Assembly (NCBI GenBank): GCA_016845145.1
Contig: JAERTE010000028.1
Coordinates: 1-64,000 of the forward strand
DNA length: 64,000 nucleotides
Reading direction: 5' to 3'
DNA from: Rhodospirillaceae bacterium
GTDB lineage: Bacteria > Pseudomonadota > Alphaproteobacteria > Rhodospirillales > Casp-alpha2
The translations under genes were made by a program, and so were the position numbers. Shown piece by piece: positions 25,857 through 33,047 of the stretch. A model generated the notes under the pieces. That model was not told where the DNA came from, ran no database searches, and worked only from the letters and a program-made list of their open reading frames with translations. Positions within the stretch are counted from its first letter, which is position 1, and every line of letters starts with the position of its first letter.

Positions 25857-27008
25857 TCAAAACGACCTGGGCAAGCCCAGCACGTGCTCGCCGATGTAGC
25901 TGAGGATCAGGTTGGTCGAGATCGGTGCGATCTGGTAGAGGCGCGTTTCGCGGAATTTCCGCTCAACATCGTACTCCTCGGCGAACCCGAACCCACCGTG
26001 CGTTTGCAGGCACATGTCGGCGGCTTTCCACGATGCATCGGCAGCCAGCAGTTTCGCCATGTTGGCTTCGGCCCCGCAGTTCTCGCCGCTATCGAACATA
26101 TCCGCCGCGCGCTCCACCATTAGCGCGGCCGCTTGCGTATCGGCGTAAGCGCGCGCGATGGGGAATTGGATGCCCTGGTTTTGGCCAATGGGCCGGTCGA
26201 AAACCTTGCGCTCGTTGGCATAGTTGGTGGCTTTCTCAATGAACCAGTGGGCATCGCCGATGCATTCAGCGGAGATCAAAATCCGCTCGGCGTTCATGCC
26301 GTCCAGGATGTAACGGAACCCCTTTCCTTCCTCGCCGACCAAGCTTGATGCGGGAATAATCAAATCATCGAAAAACACTTCCGTGGTGGCATGATTGACC
26401 ATGGCGCGGAGCTGCTTGATGGTCAGGCCATTGCCCTGGGCTTCGCGGATATCAACCAGGAAAACCGACATGCCGTGATGCGGTTTCTCGCCTGCATCCC
26501 GCGGTGCAGTGCGCGCCAGCAGCAGCATGAAGTCGGAGTGCGCAATGCGTGATGTCCAGACTTTCTGGCCATTGATGCGATACGTGTCGCCTTCCTTCAC
26601 CGCCGTGGTTCGGATGCGCGATGTGTCAGTGCCGGATGTGGGTTCCGTCACGCCAAACGCCTGCAAGCGCAACTCGCCCGATGAAATGCCCGGCAACAGC
26701 ATGCGCTTTTGCTCCTCGCTGCCGTGCCTGAGTACCGTTCCCATGGTGTACATCTGTGCATGACAGGCACCACCGTTGCAGCCCGACGCCTGAATTTCTT
26801 CCATTACGGCAGTGGCTTCTGACATGCCCAGCCCGCTGCCACCGTATTCTTCCGGGATTAAGCACGATAGAAAACCGGCCTCGGTCAGTGCCCGAACGAA
26901 CTCGGTCGGATAGGCCTGCTCGCGGTCCTTCTCGCGCCAGTACTCACCAGGATACTGGCTACAAAGTTGTGCGACGGCGTCGCGGATATCTTGATGTCTT
27001 TGTGTCAT
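25857..27008 (-). CDS. acyl-CoA dehydrogenase
   Basis: This 383-residue flavoenzyme has LIPEEYGGSGLG, FGVTEPTSGTDTSRIRTTA, the FAD/substrate segment INGQKVWTSRIAHSD, and QTHGGFGFAEEYDVERKFRETRLYQIAP near the end. The usual C-terminal catalytic Glu (in YEGT) is replaced by QIAPIST. A Glu in MNAERILISAE aligns instead with the base used by isovaleryl-CoA and long-chain dehydrogenases, so the enzyme is probably active with that Glu. ATG 27008 follows GGGAAG and starts at the family N-terminus (MTQRHQDIRDAVAQL). It leads the dehydrogenase-hydratase-YdcF-CaiB operon and would create the double bond that the hydratase then hydrates. Confidence 0.9.
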   Translation of the reverse strand: MTQRHQDIRDAVAQLCSQYPGEYWREKDREQAYPTEFVRALTEAGFLSCLIPEEYGGSGLGMSEATAVMEEIQASGCNGGACHAQMYTMGTVLRHGSEEQKRMLLPGISSGELRLQAFGVTEPTSGTDTSRIRTTAVKEGDTYRINGQKVWTSRIAHSDFMLLLARTAPRDAGEKPHHGMSVFLVDIREAQGNGLTIKQLRAMVNHATTEVFFDDLIIPASSLVGEEGKGFRYILDGMNAERILISAECIGDAHWFIEKATNYANERKVFDRPIGQNQGIQFPIARAYADTQAAALMVERAADMFDSGENCGAEANMAKLLAADASWKAADMCLQTHGGFGFAEEYDVERKFRETRLYQIAPISTNLILSYIGEHVLGLPRSF

Positions 27009-27132
27009 GTTGTCTTCCCGTGCATCATGGCCAAGTGTCGTAGGCGCAGCTATTGTTACTGCGGTTTTAGCCGAACCGGCCACGCGATGAAATAGCCCCA
27101 ATATCGAAACTCAATGTGGACCCGCGCCTGAA

Positions 27133-27993
27133 TTGTCTAACGCTCTTTTTTTCGCCCTGATCAGCCTGACCGCCGCCGGCTGTCTTGACGTGACGTTTAA
27201 GCGCTATTCACGCAAGACCCGGTCACGCGGGATGTACGTATTTGCCTGCGGTTTAACATGGTGTGCCGTCCAGGCCGTGGTTTTCCAGATTGATGGGCGC
27301 GCGCCCGTGTTCGATAGCACGAACGTCACCTACGGGCTGATCGCAGGCATCTTGGTGGTTGCCGCCAATGTTATCTTGATCGAAGCCCTGACCCACCTCG
27401 ACATCAGCCTTGGCGCCACGATTTACCGGCTCAATACCATCGGGGTTGTGATCTTGTCGTTTCTGTTTTTGAGCGAAGACATGGGCGTACTGAAACTGCT
27501 CGGGGTTGGGCTCGGGGTCTTCAGTATACTTCTGCTCTATGGCGGCGCGCCGCATGTCGCGTCGTCACGCGTGGCCAAGCTTTTCATTGGCGCAGCGATC
27601 GTGGCTTCGCTGTGCCGTGCGATATTCGGCGTTGTTTCCAAATCGGCACTGCAAGCCGGCGCGGATGCAGACACGCTGATGCTGATCGCCGCACTGAGTT
27701 GGGTCGTCGGCGGATTGCTTTACGCAACCGTCCGGGAGCGCCCGTTCCGCATCACCCGTCAAAAAGCCGGTTATGGGTTGATCTCCGGTTTGTTGCTCGC
27801 AACCGTCGCCAATGCCTTGATCCGGGCGCTCGAGACCGGTGACGCCAGCGTCGTCGCGCCGATCGCCAATCTGAGCTTCATTATTGCGCTATTGATATCC
27901 GCCGCCATGGGATGGGAACGGATCAATAGCCGCAAGGTCGCAGCGATGGGCTTGGCGGCCGGGTCGATCCTGTTGCTGGCCCAGGCCGTGTAA
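27133..27993 (+). CDS. EamA/DMT-family transporter
   Basis: This 286-residue protein has about ten hydrophobic segments and two EamA repeats, split near residue 145. It begins SNALFFALISLTAAGCLDVTFKRYSRK and has a paired ALTHLDISLGATIYRLNTIGVVILSFLFLSED block in the first half and ALETGDASVVAPIANLSFIIALLISA in the second. DMT transporters export or import small metabolites or nucleotide sugars, and the substrate is unknown. The best start is a TTG at 27133, since no suitable ATG lies near. It is divergent from the acyl-CoA dehydrogenase gene by 124 bases and is not clearly part of that pathway. Confidence 0.85.
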   Translation: MSNALFFALISLTAAGCLDVTFKRYSRKTRSRGMYVFACGLTWCAVQAVVFQIDGRAPVFDSTNVTYGLIAGILVVAANVILIEALTHLDISLGATIYRLNTIGVVILSFLFLSEDMGVLKLLGVGLGVFSILLLYGGAPHVASSRVAKLFIGAAIVASLCRAIFGVVSKSALQAGADADTLMLIAALSWVVGGLLYATVRERPFRITRQKAGYGLISGLLLATVANALIRALETGDASVVAPIANLSFIIALLISAAMGWERINSRKVAAMGLAAGSILLLAQAV

Positions 27994-28073
27994 CCGGCTT
28001 CAAGGCGTTGTGAATTCACCACTTCGGCAAATTGGCGTATCCTTAGAGAATCAAAGATTGTCACGAGGAGCCG

Positions 28074-28535
28074 ATGCCCGATCATATTGATCCACCCAGA
28101 CGTTTAGTCCTTGGGCTTTTAGGCGCTGGTTTGATTGCCACCCCAGCACGCGCGTCGCCTACGGGGCGAGATAGCATTGCTCAACCGGGTGCGCCCTCCC
28201 CCCAAGCCTTCATCACACGCGCTTTCGACATGCGAACCGAGGCCGTGCGCACGGGCGATCAGGCCTACGGTGCGATTGTTGTCAAAGACGGCCGGATCAT
28301 TGGGCAAGCGCCAAGCCGTGTCATCGTCAACACGGACCCCACCGCACACGCCGAGATGGAGGCTATCCGTGACACGGCCCGCCGGCTCGGTATGTCGGAT
28401 TTGAGCGGCGCCGTGCTCTATTCATCCTCGCATCCCTGCCCCATGTGCGAAGCTGCTGCCTACTGGGCCGGTATTTCGCGCATGGTCCATGGCCACCAAG
28501 CAAGCGACGCGGGAGCGCCATCCCTGTGCGGATAG
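28074..28535 (+). CDS. exported nucleoside-deaminase-like protein with Tat-like leader
   Basis: This 153-residue protein begins with PPRRLVLGLLGAGLIATPARA, a twin-arginine-like leader with a cleavage-like APARA-S. The mature part is a cytidine-deaminase-fold domain with AHAEMEAI (H92, E94) and PCPMCEAAAYWAG (C122, C125), the zinc site of guanine/tRNA-adenosine-type deaminases. The C-terminus is short and ends SLCG. Deaminases of this group are normally cytoplasmic, so export is odd. Possible roles are periplasmic nucleobase salvage or an effector. GAGGAG at 28064-28069 precedes the ATG. Its last 10 bases overlap the start of the ankyrin gene. Confidence 0.78.
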   Translation: MPDHIDPPRRLVLGLLGAGLIATPARASPTGRDSIAQPGAPSPQAFITRAFDMRTEAVRTGDQAYGAIVVKDGRIIGQAPSRVIVNTDPTAHAEMEAIRDTARRLGMSDLSGAVLYSSSHPCPMCEAAAYWAGISRMVHGHQASDAGAPSLCG

Positions 28536-29182
28536 GCATAAGCATTTTCCTGTGCATATTCGTGGCGTTTGCTGTCGACGCAGCCCGAGCGGCGGAGCCC
28601 CCCATCATAGCTGCCGCAACTGCGAATGATACAGAAGCCGTTGCACAAATAATCGCGACCGGTGCCGATATTGACGCCCGCGACGCACATGGCCGAACAG
28701 CGTTGCTGGCCGCTACCCACGCCAACGCCATTAACGCCGCGCGCCTGTTGATCGAAGCCGGCGCCGACGTCAACGCCATGGATAGCATCCAAGACAGCCC
28801 CTATCTGTATGCCGGGGCGGAAGGGCGGTTGGAAATTCTCCGCATGACGCTAACCGCTGGTGCCGATCTCTCCAGCGTCAACCGCTACGGCGGCACGGCC
28901 CTGATTCCGGCGGCGCATCACGGCCATGTGGAAACCGTGCGTCTGCTGCTCACCACCAAAACCGACATCGATTACGTGAACAACCTGGGTTGGACGGCGC
29001 TGCTGGAAGCGGTCATTCTTGGGGACGGTGGCCCGGCGCATACTGAAATCGTCCGCCTATTGGTTGCCGCCGGTGCCGACGTCAACATTGCCGATGCGGA
29101 CGATATCTCGCCGTTGACTCACGCCACGCGGCGAGGTTATGCCGATATGGTCGATATCTTGCGCAATGCTGGCGCGCGTTAG
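28526..29182 (+). CDS. exported ankyrin-repeat protein
   Basis: This 218-residue protein starts at GTG 28526 with a signal peptide (VRIGISIFLCIFVAFAVDAARAA). GGAG lies about 11 bases upstream, inside the deaminase gene. The mature protein has five to six ankyrin repeats, marked by DARDAHGRTALLAATHANA, GADVNAMD, NRYGGTALIPAAHHGHVETVRLLL, NNLGWTALLEAVI and GADVNIADADDISPLTHATRRGYADMV. Periplasmic ankyrin proteins act as protein-binding scaffolds, and some protect exported enzymes such as catalases. The 10-base overlap with the deaminase gene suggests coupled production of the two proteins. It converges on dgcA with a 4-base overlap. Confidence 0.82.
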   Translation: MRIGISIFLCIFVAFAVDAARAAEPPIIAAATANDTEAVAQIIATGADIDARDAHGRTALLAATHANAINAARLLIEAGADVNAMDSIQDSPYLYAGAEGRLEILRMTLTAGADLSSVNRYGGTALIPAAHHGHVETVRLLLTTKTDIDYVNNLGWTALLEAVILGDGGPAHTEIVRLLVAAGADVNIADADDISPLTHATRRGYADMVDILRNAGAR

Positions 29183-30159
29183 CCCCAAAGTGCGGAGCTT
29201 GGCGGCTGCACGATACCATTTTCAAAGACCAAACCTGGCTCGCGGTCGTCTTTGAGCAGTAGCGGGCCATCCAGATCGACATATTCAGCGAATGACGCCA
29301 GCATCATCGCCGGCGCCATGGCCAGCGACGTACCGACCATGCAGCCGATCATAATCTTGAACCCGGCCATCTTGGCGCCACGGGCGAGGTTGAGGCCCTC
29401 GGTCAGGCCACCAGTCTTATCAAGCTTGATGTTCACCATGCCGTACTTACCTTTGAGTACCGGCAGATCGTCACTGGTATGACACGATTCGTCGGCGCAA
29501 AGCAGCACAGGACAATCGTAATCCGCGAGACCGTCATCATCATCGGCGGGCAACGGCTGCTCAATCATCTCGACACCCAATTCGGCCAGCACCGGCGCAA
29601 CCTCGCGCATCAACTCGAAATCCCAAGCCTCGTTGGCATCTGCGATAAGGCGCGCTTGCGGCGCCGCATCACGCACGGCCCGCATGCGCCGAACGACATC
29701 GTCTCCGTCCAATTTCACCTTGATCAGCGGTGCGGCGGCCAGTTCATCCGCCGCCACGGCCATTTCCTCAGGTGTCCCGAGGCTAATGGTCTGCGCCGTC
29801 ATAGCCGGTGTTGGTTCCGGCACTTCCGCCAATTGCCATACGGGTTCGCCGTTGGCTTTCGCCTCCAAATCCCAGAGTGCGGCGTCAATGGCATTGCGCG
29901 CCGCACCGGGAACCGTCAGGTGCCAAAGGCCTTCGCGATCCATGCCGCTCTCGACCCCCGCGGTTGCGTTTCGTATCTCACTGCGCACCTCATTCAGCGT
30001 TTCGCCATAACGAGGGTACGGCACGCATTCACCACGCCCCACATACACGCCCTCTGCAATCTCGACCACCAACACTTCGGCTTGCGTCTTGGTGCCACGC
30101 GAGATGGTAAACGGTTGCGCCAAGGGCCAGGTTTCGGCTCGAGTCGTGAGCGTCCTCAT
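29179..30159 (-). CDS. dgcA: N-acetyl-D-glutamate racemase / dipeptide epimerase (enolase superfamily)
   Basis: This 326-residue enolase-superfamily protein has a capping domain at ~1-115 and a barrel with KVKLDGDD (K-x-K type base), LIADANEAWD, EMIEQPLP, LCADESCH and NIKLDKTGGLTEGL (second base). These are the muconate-lactonising subgroup ligands, and the overall sequence is of the L-Ala-D/L-Glu epimerase type. Next to a DUF1611/DgcN gene, the expected role is the DgcA step of D-glutamate catabolism, racemising N-acetyl-D-glutamate. The ATG overlaps the dgcN stop as ATGA (30156-30159). Peptidoglycan dipeptide epimerisation remains an alternative. Confidence 0.85.
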   Translation of the reverse strand: MRTLTTRAETWPLAQPFTISRGTKTQAEVLVVEIAEGVYVGRGECVPYPRYGETLNEVRSEIRNATAGVESGMDREGLWHLTVPGAARNAIDAALWDLEAKANGEPVWQLAEVPEPTPAMTAQTISLGTPEEMAVAADELAAAPLIKVKLDGDDVVRRMRAVRDAAPQARLIADANEAWDFELMREVAPVLAELGVEMIEQPLPADDDDGLADYDCPVLLCADESCHTSDDLPVLKGKYGMVNIKLDKTGGLTEGLNLARGAKMAGFKIMIGCMVGTSLAMAPAMMLASFAEYVDLDGPLLLKDDREPGLVFENGIVQPPSSALWG

Positions 30160-31154
30160 GGCAGGGCATCGACCAATTTACCGACGCCCGTGGCGACAGG
30201 ATCAACGGCGGGCAAGCCATGCTCATCCTCCAGCGCCGCCAGATAGGCCGCGCCCTCGCCATCGGGCATGTTGTGGGTGTTGACCGCAATGCCGATGCAG
30301 GTTGCCGCCGGGTTGGTCAGCCGCGCCGCCGCTTCGTTGGCGGCAATGCATTCTTTTATACTCGGCAGCGGGTAATCCGGCAGGCCACGCATATGCGCAC
30401 GCGTCGGCTCATGACAAAGCACCAGGGCATCGGCTTGCGCACCGTGCAGCAGACCTAAACTGACTCCGGCATAGGAGGCATGAAACAGCGAGCCTTGCCC
30501 CTCGATCAGGTCCCAGTGGTCGAGATCATTGTCGGGCGCCAGCCATTCCGTCGCACCGGAAATGAAATCGGCCACCACGGCATCTACCGACACACCATCG
30601 CCAGCAATGAAAATACCGGTCTGTCCGGTCGCCCGAAACGTTGCCTTCATGGCGCGCGATCGCATCTCACGTTCCATGGCCAGCGCCGTGTACATCTTGC
30701 CGACGGAACAATCGGTCCCTACTGGCAACAGGCGCTTGCCGGTCCGTTTTTTGCCGCTGGCTACGTCGAATGCACGGGTCGGGTGGCGGGCGTCGGTCAA
30801 TTGGCGTCCATGGCTGGCCGCGGCCTCGGCAATCCCCGACACGTCACCGAGTTTACCGTGCAGTCCGCTGGCGATGTCGAAACCCAACTCCAAGGCGCGC
30901 ACCAACACATCAACCCAAGACTGCCCCATGACGCCGCCCCGGTTGGCGACTCCGACAATGATGGTTCTGGCACCGGCTTCGAAGGCTGCCTCCAATGTCA
31001 TGTCGGGCAGACCGAGATCGGCGTTGCAGCCTTCCAGCCGTAATTGTCCGAGACAAATATCAGGCCGCCAATGCACCACGCCGGCGGCGGTTTTCGCCGC
31101 CAGTTGATCAGGTGCATCGCCAAGAAACATCAGATAGGGAGTTTTCAAAGCCAT
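30156..31154 (-). CDS. dgcN: D-glutamate N-acetyltransferase DgcN (DUF1611)
   Basis: This 332-residue protein of the DUF1611 family has an N-terminal Rossmann-like part (residues ~1-120, with AGARTIIVGVANRGG) and a P-loop-type C-terminal part (LLPVGTDCSVGKMYTALAMEREM, residues ~140-330, with VLCHEPTRAHMRGLPDYPLPS). DgcN is reported to acetylate D-glutamate, producing the substrate of the neighbouring DgcA. The pair would turn D-glutamate into an L-glutamate precursor. The first gene of the two-gene minus-strand operon, it lies 124 bases from the divergent FAA hydrolase gene. Confidence 0.82.
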   Translation of the reverse strand: MALKTPYLMFLGDAPDQLAAKTAAGVVHWRPDICLGQLRLEGCNADLGLPDMTLEAAFEAGARTIIVGVANRGGVMGQSWVDVLVRALELGFDIASGLHGKLGDVSGIAEAAASHGRQLTDARHPTRAFDVASGKKRTGKRLLPVGTDCSVGKMYTALAMEREMRSRAMKATFRATGQTGIFIAGDGVSVDAVVADFISGATEWLAPDNDLDHWDLIEGQGSLFHASYAGVSLGLLHGAQADALVLCHEPTRAHMRGLPDYPLPSIKECIAANEAAARLTNPAATCIGIAVNTHNMPDGEGAAYLAALEDEHGLPAVDPVATGVGKLVDALP

Positions 31155-31278
31155 GGTGTCGCCTCAAGATTTCACTTTGTTTGCGACAGCTTAGCGCAAT
31201 AACGATCAGCCGCAACCCGGGCTTGGCGGATTGCCCTACACTGGTTATACAAGCCGCCGATACTGAGGAGTTTCCACC

Positions 31279-31980
31279 ATGGCCTATGTGATTTCCCCGC
31301 CCGCTGTTCCCACCGTTGCAATCGCCGACAGCGATGATTTGTTTCCGGTTAACCGCGTCTACTGTGTAGGACGCAACTACGCTGCCCACGCGCGCGAAAT
31401 GGGCCACGACCCGGACCGCGAACCGCCGTTCTTTTTCGCCAAAGCGCCGGAAAACCTTGTGGCGGCGTCAGAATTGGACGGCGGCGGTGACTTCCCTTAC
31501 CCGGTGCAATCCGAGGACGTCCATCACGAGATTGAATTGGTCGTGGCGCTGAGTGAAGGCGGCGCGGACATTGCCGAGGACAAGGCACTCGACCATGTTT
31601 GGGGTTATGGCGTGGGCATCGACATGACACGACGTGACTTGCAAGGCGAAGCGAAGAAGATGGGCCGCCCTTGGGATGTGGGCAAAGCCTTTGACCATTC
31701 GGCCCCCATCGGTCGTCTGCACGCCGCAAGCAACATCGGGCATTTCGACCAAGGCCGGGTGTGGCTGGAGATTAATGGCGATATCCGCCAAGACGGTGAT
31801 CTCAACCAATTGATATGGAATATCCCCGAAACCATCGCCTATCTGTCCAGTCTGTTTACGCTCCGGCCCGGTGATCTGATCTACACTGGCACACCCGCCG
31901 GTGTCGGCCCGGTGACCAAGGGCGATGTGCTCGTCGGCGGCATCGATGGCCTGAGCGGCATTAAAGTCACCGTTCGCTGA
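31279..31980 (+). CDS. fumarylacetoacetate hydrolase family protein
   Basis: This 233-residue protein has the FAH core from about residue 25: VYCVGRNYAAHAREMG, FFAKAPENLV, a metal-binding DVHHEIELVVAL, GYGVGIDMTRRDLQGEAKKMGRPWDVGKAFDHSAPIG and GDLIYTGTPAGVGPV. The Glu-x-Glu and distal Asp expected for Mg2+ binding are present. Members cleave C-C bonds in fumarylpyruvate or acylpyruvates, or decarboxylate oxaloacetate. The KKMGRPWDVGKAFD signature fits the fumarylpyruvate/acylpyruvase branch. It appears monocistronic and is divergent from dgcN. Confidence 0.88.
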   Translation: MAYVISPPAVPTVAIADSDDLFPVNRVYCVGRNYAAHAREMGHDPDREPPFFFAKAPENLVAASELDGGGDFPYPVQSEDVHHEIELVVALSEGGADIAEDKALDHVWGYGVGIDMTRRDLQGEAKKMGRPWDVGKAFDHSAPIGRLHAASNIGHFDQGRVWLEINGDIRQDGDLNQLIWNIPETIAYLSSLFTLRPGDLIYTGTPAGVGPVTKGDVLVGGIDGLSGIKVTVR

Positions 31981-32166
31981 CGCAGGCCTCCCGATTCTAT
32001 CGAAAAGCAAGCTCGGCGCCGACTGAAACAACATTTGTTGCTGTCAAGATCGGTTATTTTTCGCCGTGATTTCAATTACTTAATATTTGCCGCTCAGATT
32101 GACCACTGAAATTTGACGCCGTCCCGATTCTCCGGCTACCAGAGTTGCAGGAACCAGGGAGGACTC

Positions 32167-32670
32167 ATGTCCGACTTCATCAGGTGCAAACGCTTTGCGG
32201 TTTTAGGTTTGATCCTGGGTTTCGTTGTTTCCCTGCCGATAACGGGAAATAGCGAGGAGATCGCCTCCGCCCGCACCCAACGTGTCGGACATGCAACCAT
32301 CAATAAGGTTCTGCTCAATGGTCTCCGCGGCGGCCGGGGAAACCCGGTCGCCGTGAGAGCTGGCGCCGAAATTTCAGTTCGTCTAGGCTTTACTTCCGAC
32401 TCATCGGGCTGGTGCCCGAAATGCTCCAATCAAATCGTGATTGGCTATGCGTTCAAACGGGGCAACCGCGTGGAACGCTTGCCCGGCGGCAAATGCGTCT
32501 ATTCATCAAGCGGTCGGCAACGCCAAAAGCAAATATCATTTCATATGCTGGCGCCGTCGGAGCCCGGCCGTTACAAAGTCGTCATCTCCGCGCCACAGGC
32601 CTACAACTGCACCAAGGCGCTCCGTTGGCGGGCCCGAACGCATACAGTCGCGGAACTCCGCGTCAAATAG
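32167..32670 (+). CDS. secreted four-cysteine protein of unknown function
   Basis: I do not recognise this 167-residue protein. A signal peptide is likely (residues ~1-30, RFAVLGLILGFVVSLPITG). The mature region is basic and beta-rich, with a CPKC pair near residue 79, a further Cys in GGKCVYSSSGRQRQK, and a last one in AYNCTKALRWRARTHT, so two disulfides are plausible. The AEISVRLGF and PSEPGRYKVVISA segments look like an immunoglobulin-like sandwich. GGGAGG ahead of ATG 32167 supports the start, whereas the longer open frame lacks one. It stands alone, with the STAS gene 93 bases downstream. Confidence 0.6.
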   Translation: MSDFIRCKRFAVLGLILGFVVSLPITGNSEEIASARTQRVGHATINKVLLNGLRGGRGNPVAVRAGAEISVRLGFTSDSSGWCPKCSNQIVIGYAFKRGNRVERLPGGKCVYSSSGRQRQKQISFHMLAPSEPGRYKVVISAPQAYNCTKALRWRARTHTVAELRVK

Positions 32671-32763
32671 TCTCAACCTGCCCCAAAATGGCCTTAATTT
32701 GTCCACGGATTGGCCATTTCCACTGTCCATAACTGCTTCATGGAAAACACCATGGAGGCAGTA

Positions 32764-33042
32764 ATGTCGACATTCCAACTTGAAGGATCGCTTGATCTGA
32801 GCAACGTCATGAAAGCGTTGGAATTGCCACGCTCGTACTTGCAGCGCAGCAAAGCGCTGGCCTTGGATATGAGCCGCGTGACCTGGATTGATAGCGCCGG
32901 ATTGGCCGGATTGGTGCGCTTGTTGGCGGAAGCGCGAAAATTGGGCGGTGAGTTCCGCCTGTCCGGCGCAAGTGACGCAGTGCGTAAAGCGCTGGTGTTC
33001 GCGCGGTTGGAAGCGTTGTTCCCCGTGGAGAAGGCGACCTAG
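32764..33042 (+). CDS. STAS-domain protein
   Basis: This 92-residue single-domain protein contains FQLEGSLDLSNVMKALE, LALDMSRVTWIDSAGLAGLVRLL and an EFRLSGASDAVRKAL helix. Ser44 in DSAG is where anti-anti-sigma factors are phosphorylated. Stand-alone STAS proteins serve in partner switching (SpoIIAA type) or lipid transport (MlaB type). ATG 32764 is chosen because GGAGG lies at 32754-32758, and earlier in-frame ATGs lack a site. It converges on the degenerate EAL gene with a gap of only five bases. A membrane PP2C phosphatase, a typical partner class, is encoded 30 kb away. Confidence 0.85.
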   Translation: MSTFQLEGSLDLSNVMKALELPRSYLQRSKALALDMSRVTWIDSAGLAGLVRLLAEARKLGGEFRLSGASDAVRKALVFARLEALFPVEKAT

Positions 33043-33047
33043 CCAGT

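Noticed and set aside
28074..29182. Deaminase and ankyrin genes as a toxin-immunity pair
   Set aside because: There is no delivery domain, secretion marker or polymorphic repeat region, and the deaminase motif is of the metabolic type; kept only as an enzyme-partner idea.
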